The notes: generated by a model not told the origin, from the sequence alone. 64,000 bases of DNA from Zizania palustris (GCA_019279435.1 JAAALK010000283.1:434001-498000); one strand, 5' to 3'. Shown: positions 1-12,100, counted from the first letter of the stretch. Made by a program: numbers and translations.

Positions 1-607
1 AGTGGTACATCTCTGATCAGAGTAAAATCAATCTTTTCGAAAAGTCGAGCCCACGGTCAAGGGCGGGTTGTGTGACTACTCACAGTTAGTTTACAATTGT
101 TTGAACGGTTGAGTTATTCATGGCATGTAAGGACTGTTGAGCGAGGTGGGGCTAACTGTACCCCTCGAGTTAGAAGATGATGATGCATTCACATGTTTAT
201 GTTTCAGTACTAATAAATAGTTCACATTAAATTGCTTTACAAATTTCCCGCTTCCGCAAAATTAGCCACTATATCCCTTGATCTTACCTTGCATTATAAT
301 TGCATTCGGTGGCTTGCTGAGTACCCCTGTACTCACCCCGTTGACTTACACCATCATATCCCATCTACTATGAGGAGGATGCATGTCTGGAGTAGCGACC
401 TAGTCAAGGCGAGACTGGAAGGAGGCGTTCATCTAGGACCCTTGATTTTACTAGTTTCTCTTCACCTTTATTCACTTTTGTATTAATGCGGTCTACGAAC
501 CATGTATGATTGCTCGTATTGTATGTGGTCTCATGATGAACGTCTTGTTTTATTGATTTTATATGGAATTTCAATAAAGTCCTGATTTATTAAATCGGGG
601 CGTGACA
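1..607 (+). mobile_element. 3' end of a Tekay-type LTR (element A)
   Basis: This stretch aligns with 6295-6901, the last part of the LTR of element C, and ends in the same terminus (GGGCGTGACA). It is the 3' end of a further copy of the same family; the rest lies left of the window. Directly after it, at 608, sequence matching the middle of the same LTR begins, so copy A was inserted inside the 5' LTR of copy B. The right target-site copy would be TTTTG (608-612); the left one is outside the window. Short ORFs here are not conserved with the other copies. Confidence 0.8.
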
Positions 608-2030
608 TTTTGGATTGTTTAATTGAATGTTATATTTATTTTATTTATATTGAGAAGACTACGACGCCGCCGAGGAGCCGGAATATTTTCCCGAAGTTCC
701 TCCCTCCCCTTTCGCTGAACAGTGCAAGTCACCAAACCACTCTTTTGAGCATATTGAACCCATGTTTTACTAAACTATTGCTAAAACACATAGGATATAC
801 ATGCATTAGTCAAATGAAACCCTTACAATATATTTATTAGGATCCCCCGACCTTGATGTGCAACCCAAGCCATGCTATCTAGCCTAAACTTCTTGTCACC
901 ATATGATTAGTATTATTAGATAGTGTCCAATGTATTGACATGATTGCTATAGGGTTAAAAATGAGTCGTATTGACTTGGTTCTACTATATGATCCCCCGT
1001 TATCCTTACCTTTGGAATTCTGTTGGTGATAGAGTTTTGGTTGTGAGTGTATGCATGGTGGGTTCCGGGTGCAAGCTAGGGCATTGGTTGATAGCACCTA
1101 GGGCACTATAAGGACCGGTCTGAGGGATCCATTGCAATACACTTCCGTACTAACCACAAGTCTAATGGGTAAGTCCTAACTAAGGTATGGAGTGTTCCAA
1201 ACCGAGGCCACCACTTGGAGATGGGTCAAGCAGCACCTGCTAGTGGCTTGTACCGATGTGGCACAAAAGGGGGTGCGGCGTTAGCCAGGATGCGGCCCAG
1301 TGCGCCGGCGAAACCTAGAGCGGGTGGTTATTGCTTGGAGCATTTCATGATGAAGTTTTGGCACGAGTTCCCGTAGTATGGGTCATCTCGTTACGCTTTG
1401 GTGTATGGGATGAGTGCGTGCCTTGTGGGTACAGTAGTACACCTCTGATCAGAGTCATAAATCTTTTCGAAAAGCCGAGCCCACGGTCAAGGGTGGGTTG
1501 CATGACATCCCACAGTTAGTTTACTTTTGGAATGAATGTGCATGATGGTTTAACATGTAAGGACTGTTGTGCGAGGAGGGAAAACATACTCCTCGAGTTA
1601 GATGGTATTATGATGTTCATGTTTATTATTCCGCATGATTAAATTTGACTACACTAAATGCAATGACTGAAAAATGTACTTTTCCGCACTTTTAGCCATT
1701 ATTCTTCCTTTGTTATTATCTTGCATTACTACTTGCACTTGCGGTGACTTGTTGAGTACTCTTTGTACTCATACCCATTGGGCACACAATTCAGAGGATG
1801 CCTACTACGAGGATGGTCTGTAGTATCGACCCAATCAAGAAGAAAGATCCTGAAGAAGGCGTTCGTCATGCAGTTTATCTTTATTATTTTAATTTCACTC
1901 TTATGTAATAATATGGTATGCGTACCATGAATGCTTGTTGTATGTACGTTGTCACATGATGAACCTCTTGTATTATTGTTTTTCGTTGGAAATTCAATAA
2001 TGTTCCGATTTGTTGAATCGGGGCGTCACA
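608..2030 (+). mobile_element. Remaining part of the 5' LTR of element B (Tekay-type)
   Basis: It aligns with 5463-6901 of element C's LTR with clear divergence and small indels, and ends GGGCGTCACA just before a primer-binding site. Its missing left part lies beyond the copy A insertion. It keeps the block EDYDAAEEPEYFPEVPPSPF (about 651-712), whose reading frame is also kept in C (see findings). I see no independent gene in it. Confidence 0.8.
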
Positions 2031-2033
2031 AGA

Positions 2034-2045
2034 TGGTATCAGAGC
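2034..2045 (+). other. Primer-binding site of element B (iMet)
   Basis: TGGTATCAGAGC, three bases after the LTR end, complementary to the 3' end of plant initiator tRNA-Met. It is where minus-strand cDNA synthesis would be primed. Confidence 0.9.
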
Positions 2046-2168
2046 CGACTTGACTGTAGGAAGCCAAACGGACTAGCCTAGCCGATAGCTGCAGAAAACT
2101 ATTTCTCGAAAACCTAATTTATAAATTTTGTTCCTCCCCTCACTTTTCTTCAACTTGTTGTTTTGTAG

Positions 2169-2886
2169 ATGCCGGTCTACCAAGTGCACAGCTTCTGCCG
2201 CCACTTCGAGGGCTTCGTCAGGGAGCTCCGCATGATGGTCACCTTCCTTGGGTTCCTCTTTCAGCCTGAGTTCCATAGGGTGTACATGGAAGAGTTCACA
2301 GGACCCTACGACGTCTCCCTCATCATCCACGGATCCGGCGAGCACCTGCCGTTCTTCACGGCAGCGCTTGGGGGCCCAACCTTCGACGTCGTGTGCCAAC
2401 GCATCGCCCTCCAAGCCCTCATGGAGTTGAGGATGATCTATGATGATCGTCTTCAGAACTCGTCCTTTTGGCTTGTGCCGAAGCGCACTCCCGGCGTCCT
2501 TTCGTCTTCAGGCCATGGACGATCTCCATACCGAGGTCGTGCTTGATGCCAAGGAGCACCATCAGGCGGTCGAGTTCCTTCGTCAGGAGACAAAGAGCTT
2601 GATCCAACAGAACAGCGAGCTGCAGCGCAAGATTATGCAGCTGCAGAAGGACATAGCGGAGATGGTCCCCCTCGTCCCGAGGAGGAAGAAACCCATCCGC
2701 TAGCCCGCACCTCACCCCAAGAGGATCCCGCCACACCCCTCGACCGCCGGACCTTCCAGCTCCAGCGCTCCTGCCCCGCGCCCCGCCCTCGTCTACGACC
2801 CCATCATTGAGAATTTTCTCGAGCCCACCGTCCCTCAGAACCCTCGTGGTTCTGAGAGCACGGAGACCGCCTCCGGTGGCGACTAG
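2169..2886 (+). pseudogene. Leader ORF of element B (broken homologue of 7041-7847)
   Basis: This lies between PBS and gag. It starts at an ATG with MPV, as does the intact homologue in C. The first 125 codons carry an alpha-beta domain with pattern PYDVSLIIHG then GGPTFDVVCQ and ALMELRMIYD. A deletion of about 60 nt near 2505-2515 shifts the frame; coding resumes at MDDLH (2515), through a coiled-coil segment and the basic PRRKKP. A TAG lies at 2701-2703, then reading stays open to TAG 2884-2886. The function is unknown. Protein similarity to C is clear although the DNA has diverged, which suggests the ORF was once under selection. Confidence 0.7.
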
Positions 2887-3094
2887 ACGATAGTTATTGT
2901 TGTTTGATTATAATAATTTTGTGTATGTGGTGCTACCTACAACTTGTGTTGTAGATAGGATAAAATAAGAGCATGGATGTAATGAACTTTTTATACCACT
3001 TTGAGATATATATATGAGCCTCGATGGGCTATTTTGGTTAAATGTTTGTTTCACCACATTTTTATATTATGGCTAAAACTCTTATGTTCAGAAG

Positions 3095-3624
3095 ATGGCC
3101 GACAACCAGAACACTGGGACCAACAATGGAGAAGGGGCAAGCAACGGTTTGCCCAAAAGTGTTGTGCCCAACTAGGGCGCAACGGGCCAACGTCAGAATG
3201 GGCCGCCACCCGTCAACCATCCTACCTTGGCGGAGATGATAGCGAATCAAAACCAGCTGATTACCGCCCTCCTCACCCAGATGCAGCACCAATAGGCATA
3301 GTTGGACCGCTTGAAGAATGTGAAGCTCGCCCCTCGTGCACCAGCACCCACACCCGCACCCCAACTCTCAGAGTTCTTGCGCGTGCGTCCCTCGATCTTC
3401 TCCAGCACCACCAACCCCATGGAGGCCGGACATTGGCTCCGCACCATAGGGAAGAAGTTGGACCTCCTCCCCTGCACCGACCGGGAGAGAGTGGCGTTCA
3501 CCACTCATCAGCTCTAGGGTCCCGCCGCTGAATGGTGGGACAACTACCGTGAGTCCCAACCAGAGGACCACGTGGTGACTTGGGCGGAGTTCACCATCGC
3601 CTTTCGCACCGCCCACGTCCCTGC
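3095..3624 (+). pseudogene. Gag, N-terminal half, element B
   Basis: This is capsid-region Gag of a Ty3 element. It starts at ATG 3095 (MADNQNTG) and follows C's gag through the diagnostic stretch QLSEFLRVRP, then STTNPMEAG and PAAEWWDNYRE (retrotransposon gag domain). In-frame TAG codons occur at about 3173, 3287, 3293 and 3515. One of them (after MQHQ) aligns with a TAG at the same place in C. It is cut off by the 5' LTR of element C at 3625; the rest of B should follow C's 3' LTR but is lost in the N gap or absent. Confidence 0.85.
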
Positions 3625-4380
3625 TGTAACACCCCAGAAATTAAAAAGGATTAGAATAAAAGAAAAATATTATTTAAATCATTTCTGGATTTATTATTAA
3701 AGGAAAATTCATAAAAGAACCCAAACAAAGCCAAACAGGGAGAAATACTCAAAATCTGGACTTGAAAATTTTATGAGATGAACTAGAGACCAAAATATAA
3801 TTTTAGGAATTTTTACAAATTTTTATCAACAGTGATTCAACCCTTAATCAAATAAATGAATTACTGGAATTATTTTAAATCGGAAAAGAATTAAAATGCT
3901 TAATGGGCCGCAACCTTCAAAGTGACCGAGCCCAGCCCAGCCCAAGCCTTGAGCCACTGACAGGTGGGACCAACCTATCGGCGCTCGCCTCCCCTCTCTC
4001 CTCCCGCCCGCGCCCCACCTGGCCCCACGTGTCAGCCTCCATGCGCTCGCCTTCGCCCACTGACCGCTCGGCCCCGCCTGTCGGCCCCTTTCCTTTCCCG
4101 TTCGCCCACTGACAGGTGGAGCCCACCTGTCAGGACCTTCGTCTCCGATGGAAGGGGATCGCTCCCCTTCCCTTCCCCGGCGATCGCTTTCTGTTTCCTC
4201 GCCGCCGGCCACTGGATCGTCCAGGATCACCCCGGATCGCCTCCCCCGCATGCCACCGCCTCTTTCCATCCGTTGCCCACGCGTTTTCGCACCTTTGGAA
4301 AGCTACCCGAAGCTTGGAAGGAGATCGCCGGAGCTCTCGGGATCCCTCGGTTCCCTGCCATCCCGACGCCGGCGACCCCC

Positions 4381-4388
4381 TATAAAAT
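4381..4388 (+). promoter_or_regulatory. TATA box of element C LTR
   Basis: TATAAAAT lies at the junction between a GC-rich upstream region and a C-rich leader rich in CTC/CCG, a typical grass core promoter. Transcription would start about 30 bp downstream. The 3' copy of this site falls in the N gap. Confidence 0.65.
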
Positions 4389-5513
4389 CCCCCTCCGGTC
4401 ACCGCACTCATCCCTCACCACCGTAGCCCGAGCCGTAGCAAACCAGAGCGCTTCCCCCCTTCGTTTTCGGGTGTCCCCTCTGCTCCACCTCCGGCGAGCG
4501 ATCGCCGCCACCTCCGGCCTCCCCTGCCCTAGCCACTGCCACCGTCGTGACCATCGACGACCCCTCGTCCCCGGCCACCACTCCGACGGCCGTGAAGACC
4601 ACCGGACCGCCGTCGCCGTCGAGCACCCGTACGCCCTGCTTCGTCTACCCTCGCCGCCGGCCGCCGTCCGTCGCCCTCCGTCGCCGCCAGAGGTATCATC
4701 GTGATCACCATCCTCTCATCTATCCATTTTCGCCATAAGCTAGGCCCCTAGGCCCTCGCCGTCGCCGCCGTGGCCGCACCCGAGCCCGCCGTCGCCGGAG
4801 ACGAAGGGTGTGAGGCCCCCTTACGAACGTGCCGTGCTGGATTAAATCCTGGCCGCACGATCGCGAACGAGGGGCACAGATTAAATCCATCCGTAGATCT
4901 GGTCATAGGGGTACGGGGCGATCGCAGCCGTCGATCGTTACTTAAACCCCAGGATCAATCTGGTGCGTCCACGCGTACCCGTTCGCCACGTTTTAATCTC
5001 AGCCGTTCAATCTCATTAAACCCACCTGCCTCGCATCTGGCCGCTGGATCCAGATCCGACGGTCCAGGTCGCTCGGGTCCACGCGCACAGTCACGGGTTC
5101 ACGGTGAACCTGGTTCACCGTGGACCAGAGACTGTTTTCTGGTTTTAAATAAAATTCAGAAAATAGTTTAAACTTTAAAAATTCATATCTTGCTCAATTT
5201 AACTCCAAATTTCACCATTCAAATTTTGTTAAATTCAGTAAATTATTCTCTACACAATAATGCCATAAAAACAGTATGTTACTGTTACCCAAAATATTCT
5301 TAATAAATAAATGAATAAAAACCCCTTATGGATAAATTATTAAATCAGCAAAATAAATTAAGAAAATCCTAAAAAGTTAAGTTTTACTGTTCTATACCAA
5401 ACTCAGAATATTAAAATTGACATTTCACATAAAAACACCCCAACTATGTATGTTCCTTTATTTGGTGGATTTTATCTGTTTATTGAATGTATTATTTATT
5501 TTTCCGTATCAAG

Positions 5514-5626
5514 AAGACTACGAGTTCACCGAGGAGCAGGAATTCTACCCCGAGGTTCCTCCATCCCCCTTTGCTGATCAAGGCAAGTCATCGACCACCT
5601 CTGTGGAAACAGTTGATCATAATTGA
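5514..5626 (+). other. Candidate short coding exon inside the Tekay-type LTR
   Basis: After a T-rich tract ending in AG lies an open stretch reading DYEFTEEQEFYPEVPPSPFA, ending at TGA 5624-5626. The same frame in copy B (about 651-712) gives a closely similar peptide with no indel over some 78 bp, although indels occur on both sides. A GT-type donor candidate (GAGGTATC) lies at about 4691-4698 in the leader. I infer, without proof, a spliced exon or an old captured exon. No start codon is visible in it. Confidence 0.35.
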
Positions 5627-6904
5627 GCCCATGTTTTAATAAATTATCGCTATAACTCATAGGTTAATATTGCATTAGTCCAATATTCAAGCCTTACACT
5701 TATATTTATTAGATCCCCGTCCTTGTGTGCAAACCCAAGCCATGCTTATTGAGCCTTAACTCCTTGTCACTCTACTATTAAAATATTAGCTAGTGTCCAA
5801 TGTACCGGCACAACTGCTATAGGTTAAAAAGAACGAGTCGTAGATAGCTGGATTCTGTATATGAATTTCCCTGTTATTCTCGTCTCTGGACTCCGTTGGA
5901 GTTGGCTAGGTTATAAGTATGGTGGGTTCCGGGTGCAAGCTCGGGCACTGGTTTGTCACACCCGGGGCACTATAAGGACCGGTCTGCGGGATCTGTTGCA
6001 AAGCACTTCCGTACTAACCACAAGTCTAATGGGTAAGTCCTAACTGGAAGTATGGAATACCCCGGGTCGTCACCATAGAGGAGGGGGCAAGGGGCTAGCC
6101 TGCGGGCGACTTGTACCGACGAGGCTCAAGGGGGGGTATGGTGGGGCTCCGATGCGTCGGGACACCATATGAAACCCATAAGAGGGTGCTATTGGGTCGG
6201 GGAGGACTATATGGAAGGTTTTGGCACGAGTTCCCGTGAAATGGGTCATCTCGTTACACTTTGGTGTAAGTGATGAGTGCGTGCCTTGTGGGTACAGTGG
6301 TACATCTCTGATCAGAGTAATTTAATCTTTTCGAAAAGCCGAGTCCATGGTCAAGGGCGGGTTGTGTGACTACTCGCAGTTAGTTTACAATTGTTTGAAT
6401 GTTCGAGTTATTCATGGCACGTAAGGACTGTTGAGCGAGGTGGGGCTGACTGTACCCCTCGAGTTAGAAGATGATGATGCACACACACATGTTTACTTTT
6501 CCGTACTAATAAATTGCTCACATTTAAAGCTTTACAGTTATGCTGCTTCCGCTAAACTAGCCACTATCTCCCTTGTTATTACCTTGCATTATATTTGCAT
6601 TCGGTGGCTTGCTGAGTACATCTGTACTCACCCCGTTGACTTACACCATCAGAGCCAGTCTACTACGAGGAGGATGAAGGTCTGGAGTAGCGACCCAGTC
6701 AAGGCGAGACTGGAAGGAGGCGTTCATCTAGGACCCTTATTTTATTAGTTTCTCTTCACCTTTATTCACTTTTGTATTAATGCGGTCTACGAACCGTGAA
6801 TGATTGCCCGTATTGTACGAGGTCGCATGATGAACGTCTTGTTTTATTGATTTTCTATGGAATTTCAATAAAGTCCTGATTTATTAAATCGGGGCGCGAC
6901 AAGA

Positions 6905-6916
6905 TGGTATCAGAGC
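6905..6916 (+). other. Primer-binding site of element C (iMet)
   Basis: TGGTATCAGAGC begins three bases after the LTR end at 6901, matching the initiator tRNA-Met 3' end. The following bases (CGACTTGACTGTAGGAAGCC) are shared with element B. Confidence 0.92.
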
Positions 6917-7040
6917 CGACTTGACTGTAGGAAGCCAAACAGACCTAACCCTAGGACTTATACTTACTATATTTTCTTACAAACACTGCTTATCCTCTCA
7001 TCTTCCGAGGTTTTCACCAAAAATTTTCTCTCTTTTGTAG

Positions 7041-7847
7041 ATGCCGGTCCGTACCATGAGTGGGAACCTTCGTGACGAGGCCGGATTCATTCGCGAGCTA
7101 CGCATGCTCGTCAGCTTCCTCGGATTTGAGCATGAGCCGATGTACCATGGAGTCTTCCTCGACGAGGAAGAGAGCTTCTACGAGGTCACCGTCGTCGTCC
7201 AGCCCTCCCCTCAGACAGCTCACACTTACCGCGGAGGAGGACCTACCTTCCTGGTTGCCAGCCAGCGCACCGCCCTCCAGGCACTCACAGAGCTCCGGAT
7301 GATCTACGACAGCGAGCTCTACGACACGGACTTTCGCTTTGTGCCTCTTCGCACCCCAGGGAGTCCCCACAGTGTCTTCGTCAGCACACTCTCCCAGCGC
7401 CATTCTGCGATTGGTCATACCATGCGCTTGTTGGAGGCCATGGATGATCTTCATTACGAGGCACTGCAGGACGCCAATGGACAGCGCGACACAATCAGCT
7501 TTTATCGACACTCTTCTGAGGATCTGAACCGCGAGAACAGAGATCTTCGTCGCCGCATCCATCAGGGACATCGTTTGGCTGCCGATGCAGAGGAGCTACG
7601 GCGCCAAAATGAGCTCCTTCGGCAGCATGTCGCCACCAACCCACAGCTCCGCTACCAGATCGAGGAGTTAAAGAAGGACCTTGAGGAGATCGCGCCTCTT
7701 CCGCCTCGAAGGAAGAAACCCCTTCGGATCCCCACTGTGAGGCCCAAGAGGATCTCCCGCAGTGCACCACCCGTCGGACCATCCAGCTCCTCGACCCCGA
7801 CCGTCTCCCACGAGCTCGAGATTGAGCCGTCCCCCGAGCTACCATAG
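7041..7847 (+). CDS. Leader ORF of element C, 268 aa, unknown function
   Basis: This intact ORF lies between PBS and gag. Residues about 12-105 look like a compact alpha-beta domain: EPMYHG, a strand-like stretch SFYEVTVVVQ, a glycine turn RGGGPTF, then a helix QRTALQALTELRMIYD. The strand-turn-helix spacing resembles a dsRNA-binding-like fold but lacks that family's basic KKxAK, so this is only a guess. Residues about 130-215 are charged and coiled-coil-like. The tail has basic clusters (PRRKKPLR, RPKR) that could act in nuclear import or nucleic-acid binding. Element B carries a divergent copy in the same place. It is not Gag, which follows at 8021. No stop interrupts it, unlike gag and pol of the same element. 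Confidence 0.75.
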   Translation: MPVRTMSGNLRDEAGFIRELRMLVSFLGFEHEPMYHGVFLDEEESFYEVTVVVQPSPQTAHTYRGGGPTFLVASQRTALQALTELRMIYDSELYDTDFRFVPLRTPGSPHSVFVSTLSQRHSAIGHTMRLLEAMDDLHYEALQDANGQRDTISFYRHSSEDLNRENRDLRRRIHQGHRLAADAEELRRQNELLRQHVATNPQLRYQIEELKKDLEEIAPLPPRRKKPLRIPTVRPKRISRSAPPVGPSSSSTPTVSHELEIEPSPELP

Positions 7848-8020
7848 ACGTAGTTTACGATTGATTGTTTTTTCATTTTTGCTTGATTGTATTAGCATTC
7901 ATGTCAAAACATAAGGCATGAATGAAGAAATAAATAAATGTAACCGCAAGAACGGTACCTTTTGAAATAAAATATAAAGAAGTTCGCTAAAATAAATATG
8001 TCTACATTGAAAACTCCAGG

Positions 8021-9150
8021 ATGACCAACACTCAGGGTTTCGACGCTCCGTAGAACGGAGGAGAGAGTGGCAACTTGCCACAATGGGGAGCCACCGGGCA
8101 AAGGCAAGCCCCGGTCGCCAACCACCCCACGCTAGCCGAGATGATGGCCACGCAAAACCAGCTGGTCTCAGCCCTTCTGAACCAGATGCAGCAGCAATAG
8201 CAGCAGATGCAAGAGCAGCAGGCTCATCTCTTCCGCCTCCACCAACAGCCCGAGCTGCCCCGACCTGCCACACCAGCTCCCGCTCCCGCATCCCAGCTCT
8301 CGGAGTTCCTCCGAGTCCGCCCGCCGACCTTCTCGAGCACCACCAACCCCATGGAGGCTGGGGATTGGTTGCGAGCTATCGAGAAGAAGCTCGATCTGCT
8401 GACCTGCACTGAGCAGGAAAGGGTGGCCTTCGCCACCCACCAGCTTCATGGTCCCGCCGCAGAGTGGTGGGACAATCATCGCGAGACTCTGCCAGAGGGC
8501 CACGCCCATACTTGGGCAGAGTTCTCGGCCGCCTTTCGTGCCGCTCACATCCCCGACGGCATTATCGCCCAGAAACAACAGGAGTTCAGAGACCTACAGC
8601 AGGGGAGCAGGTCTGTTACAGAATACATGCACGAGTTCAACCGTTTGGCCAGGTACGCACCTGAGGAGGTCCGTACTGATGCAGCCAGATAGGCCAAGTT
8701 CCTCCGGGGACTGAAGGATGAGTTGTCCCTACAACTTATCTCCGGAGACTTCGCCAACTTCAAAAGTTGGTGAACAAAGCTATTATGCAGGAGACCCAGC
8801 AGAATAAGGTCGACCTGAAGAAGAAGCAGATGATTGCCTTCCAGCAAAACCAGGGCATGGCCCAGAGACCCCGCTTTACTCCACCTCCATCAGCACCGCA
8901 GTACCACCCCCGCCCAGTATATCGTCCGGCACCACCAGCCGCCAATGCTGGAGCCAGTCAACCTCGCCCCGCTCCCGCCGCACCAACCGCCCCAGCTGCC
9001 CCGGCCAAGAAGCCGGAAATTCTGAGAGACAGGCATGGCAAGCCTGTGGTATGCTTCAACTGCCGCTAGGAGGGACACTACTCCCATCAGTGCCCTCATC
9101 CCAAGCGTGCTTAAGGCGTAGCTTCAAACCCCGTCGTCCGCGCCAAGGTC
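8021..9150 (+). pseudogene. Gag of element C (capsid and zinc knuckle), multiply stopped
   Basis: Gag packages element RNA in cytoplasmic particles. It starts at ATG 8021 (MTNTQGF), is glutamine-rich, and has the gag domain from about 8290 (SQLSEFLRVRPPTF, PAAEWWDNHRE). A proline-rich linker follows, then a CCHC knuckle at 9055-9096: C-X2-C-X4-H-X4-C. In-frame stops are TAG 8051, TAG 8198, TAG 8690, TAG 9067 (inside the knuckle) and TAA 9112. A one-base loss near 8765 shifts the frame. After it, gag and protease are in one frame, as usual for this clade. Without repair it cannot make Gag. Confidence 0.88.
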
Positions 9151-12100
9151 AACCACGTCACCGCAGAAGAAGCCCAGGCCGCCCAGGAGATTGTCATGGG
9201 TAAGTTCATGGTTCATTCATCGCTTGCAGTGGTATTATTTGACACCGGAGCTACCCACTCCTTTATATCAACTGCTTTTGTGGAAAATAATGCCCTGGAC
9301 ATAAGTGAACTACCCAGGCCAGTATTGATAGCTACCCCGGGCAAGCAAACCCTCGCCTGTTCTTTTAGTCCAAGGGTATGGGTAGATATCCAAGGCACGA
9401 TATTTTGGGCTGACCCCATTCTAATAGAATGTCAAGGCTTGGATCTCATTCTAGGGATGGATTGGCTAAATAAACATCAAGGGGTGATAGAATGTGCCCA
9501 GAGAAAAGTGACTGTGACTAATGAAGAAGGGACTATCGTCACCTTCCAGATGCCAAGCATGAAGGCCGGAAGGACAAGACTACATCAGATTACCTTGGAG
9601 GAGATACCAGTAGTCAGTGAATACCCGGACGTATTCCCAGAGGATCTACCAGGGATGCCACCCAAGAGGGACATCGAGTTCAGGATTGACTTGGTGCCCG
9701 GAACCACCCCTATTTATAAGCGACCCTACCGGATGGCCGCCAATGAGTTAGCTGAGATGAAGCAGCAGTTGGAGGATCTCGAGAAGAAAGGCTACATCAG
9801 ACCTAGCACATCGCCGTGGGGTGCTCCCGTCATCTTCGTCGAGAAGAAAGAAGACAAGGCAAAGCGTATCGCGCTTTGAATGAGGTAACCATCAAGAATA
9901 AATATCCGTTGCCTCGGATCGACGATCTCTTCGACCAGCTAAAAGGAGCTACAGTATTCTCGAAGATCGACTTGCGTTCTGGTTATCATCAGTTAAGGAT
10001 TCAAGAAGAAGATATACCCAAGACTGCTTTCACCACCCGTTATGGATTATATGAGTGCACGGTTATGTCCTTTGGATTGACCAACGCCCCTGCATTCTTC
10101 ATGAATATGATGAATAAGGTGTTCATGGAGTATTTGGACAAATTCATCGTAGTCTTCATAGACGACATCCTCATATATTCCAAGGACCAGAAAGAGCACG
10201 AGGCTCATCTCCGGTTAACCTTAGGGAAGCTAAGGGAACACCAATTGTATGCCAAGTACAGCAAATGCAAGTTTTGGACGACAGAAGTAAAGTTCCTTGG
10301 ACACATCATCTCTGCGCAAGGAATCGCAGTAGACCCCGCCACCGTAGAAGCAGTTACGGATTGGCTGCTGCCCACGAACGTATCTGAGATACGAAGTTTT
10401 CTGGGTTTGGCCGGATATTATCGGAGATTCATTGAGAATTTTTCTAAGATAGCCAAGCCAATGACCAAGTTGTTGCAGAAGGGAGAAAAGTTTGAATGGA
10501 CTCCTGAATGCGAGGAAAGTTTCCGCACCCTCAAGACCCGCCTAGTGTCAGCACCCATACTGACCCTACCCGACATCCGTAAAGACTTCCATGTCTACTG
10601 TGACGCATCTCGCCAAGGATTGGGATGTGTTCTTATGCAAGATGGGAAAGTTATCTCTTATGCCTCCCGTTAGTTGAGACCTCATGAGTTGAATTACCCG
10701 ACCCATGATTTGGAATTAGCCGCCATAGTGCACGCCCTTAAGATTTGGAGGCACTATTTGGTTGGAAATCGCTGTGAGATCTTTACGGATCACAAGAGTT
10801 TGAAGTACATCTTCACACAGCCTGACCTCAATCTGAGGCAAAGACGATGGTTGGAACTCATAAAGGACTATGACTTAGGTATTCACTACCACCCCGGAAA
10901 AGCAAATGTGGTAGCTGATGCATTAAGTCGCAAGGGATATTGCACCGCTGTGATGATCCAGGATCATGCACCCTTGTTATGTAGAGAGATGGAAAAGTTA
11001 AATCTTGGATTAACCACAAGAGCATATCTAGCCACCTTGGAGACTCAACCTGTCTTGTTCGAACAAATCCGCGAAGCTCAACTGGAAGACCCGGATATAG
11101 CTGCCATTAGGAAGAACATGAGGCAAGGAAAAGCCCCCGGATTTTCAGAGGACGAAAACGGCACCATATGGTTTGGAACCCGGATATGTGTACCGGATAA
11201 GCCGGAGATAAAGACCCTTATCCTGAGAGAAGCCCACGAGACATTGTACTCCATTCATCCCGGTAGTACCAAGATGTACCAGGACCTGAAGGAACGTTAT
11301 TGGTGGGTTAGCATGAAAAGAGAGATTGCCCAGTTCGTCGCCGAGTGTGACACCTGCAGAAGAGTAAAGGCTGAACATCAGAGGCCTGCAGGATTATTAC
11401 AGCCACTTAAAGTGCCTGAATGGAAGTGGGAAGAGATCGGTATGGATTTCATCACCGGATTACCAAAGACCCAACTTGGGTATGATTCTATTTGGGTGAT
11501 CATCGATCGGCTTACGAAAGTAGCTCATTTCATAGCCGTCAAGACGACCTTTAGTGGCCCTAAGCTGGCAGAGCTATACATGGCCCGGATCGTATGTCTT
11601 CACGGAGTACCCAAAAGATAGTGTCTGACAGAGGAAGTCAGTTTACCTCTTGTTTCTGGAAGAACCTTCAAGAGGAGATGGGCACGAGATTGAATTTCAG
11701 TACCGCCTACCACCCTCAGACAGATGGACAAACAGAAAGGGTACATCAGATATTGGAGGATATGCTTAGAGCATGTGTTTTGGATTTTGGAGCCACTTGG
11801 GACAAGAGCTTGCCGTACGCTGAGTTTTCGTACAACAACAGCTATCAAGCCAGCCTTCAGATGTCTCCTTTTGAAGCACTATATGGACGTAAGTGCAGAA
11901 CGCCTCTACTTTGGGACCAAACCGGTGAATCCCAAGTATTCGGAATAGACATTCTTCGTGAAGCTGAAGAGAAGGTACGGATCATCAGAGACCGACTCAA
12001 GACAGCCCAATCACGACAGAAGAACTACGCAGACAATCGTCGCCGAGACCTAGCCTTTGAAGAAGGAGATCATGTCTACCTTCGAGTTACGCCTCTCTGG

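Larger units (their letters stand above)
3625..6901 (+). repeat. 5' LTR of element C
   Basis: It begins TGTAACACCCC and ends GGGCGCGACA (TG...CA), 3277 bp. The first part is AT-rich, 3905-4760 is GC-rich with many CpG, and a TATA box lies at 4381, so U5 is about 2.5 kb. GC-rich ORFs on both strands of 3900-4740 have no shared frame between copies and look like leader sequence. A possible short exon is described at 5514-5626. Its first 600 bp match 12527-13116. Confidence 0.9.

Noticed and set aside
2034..2045. TGGTATCAGAGC sites as parts of tRNA genes
   Set aside because: Only the 12-base 3' complement is present, each time just after an LTR end; these are primer-binding sites.
3964..4704. 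246-codon GC-rich ORF as a host gene exon
   Set aside because: It lies in an LTR with TG...CA ends and a TATA in its midst, several frames on both strands are open because of GC bias, and no frame is favoured.
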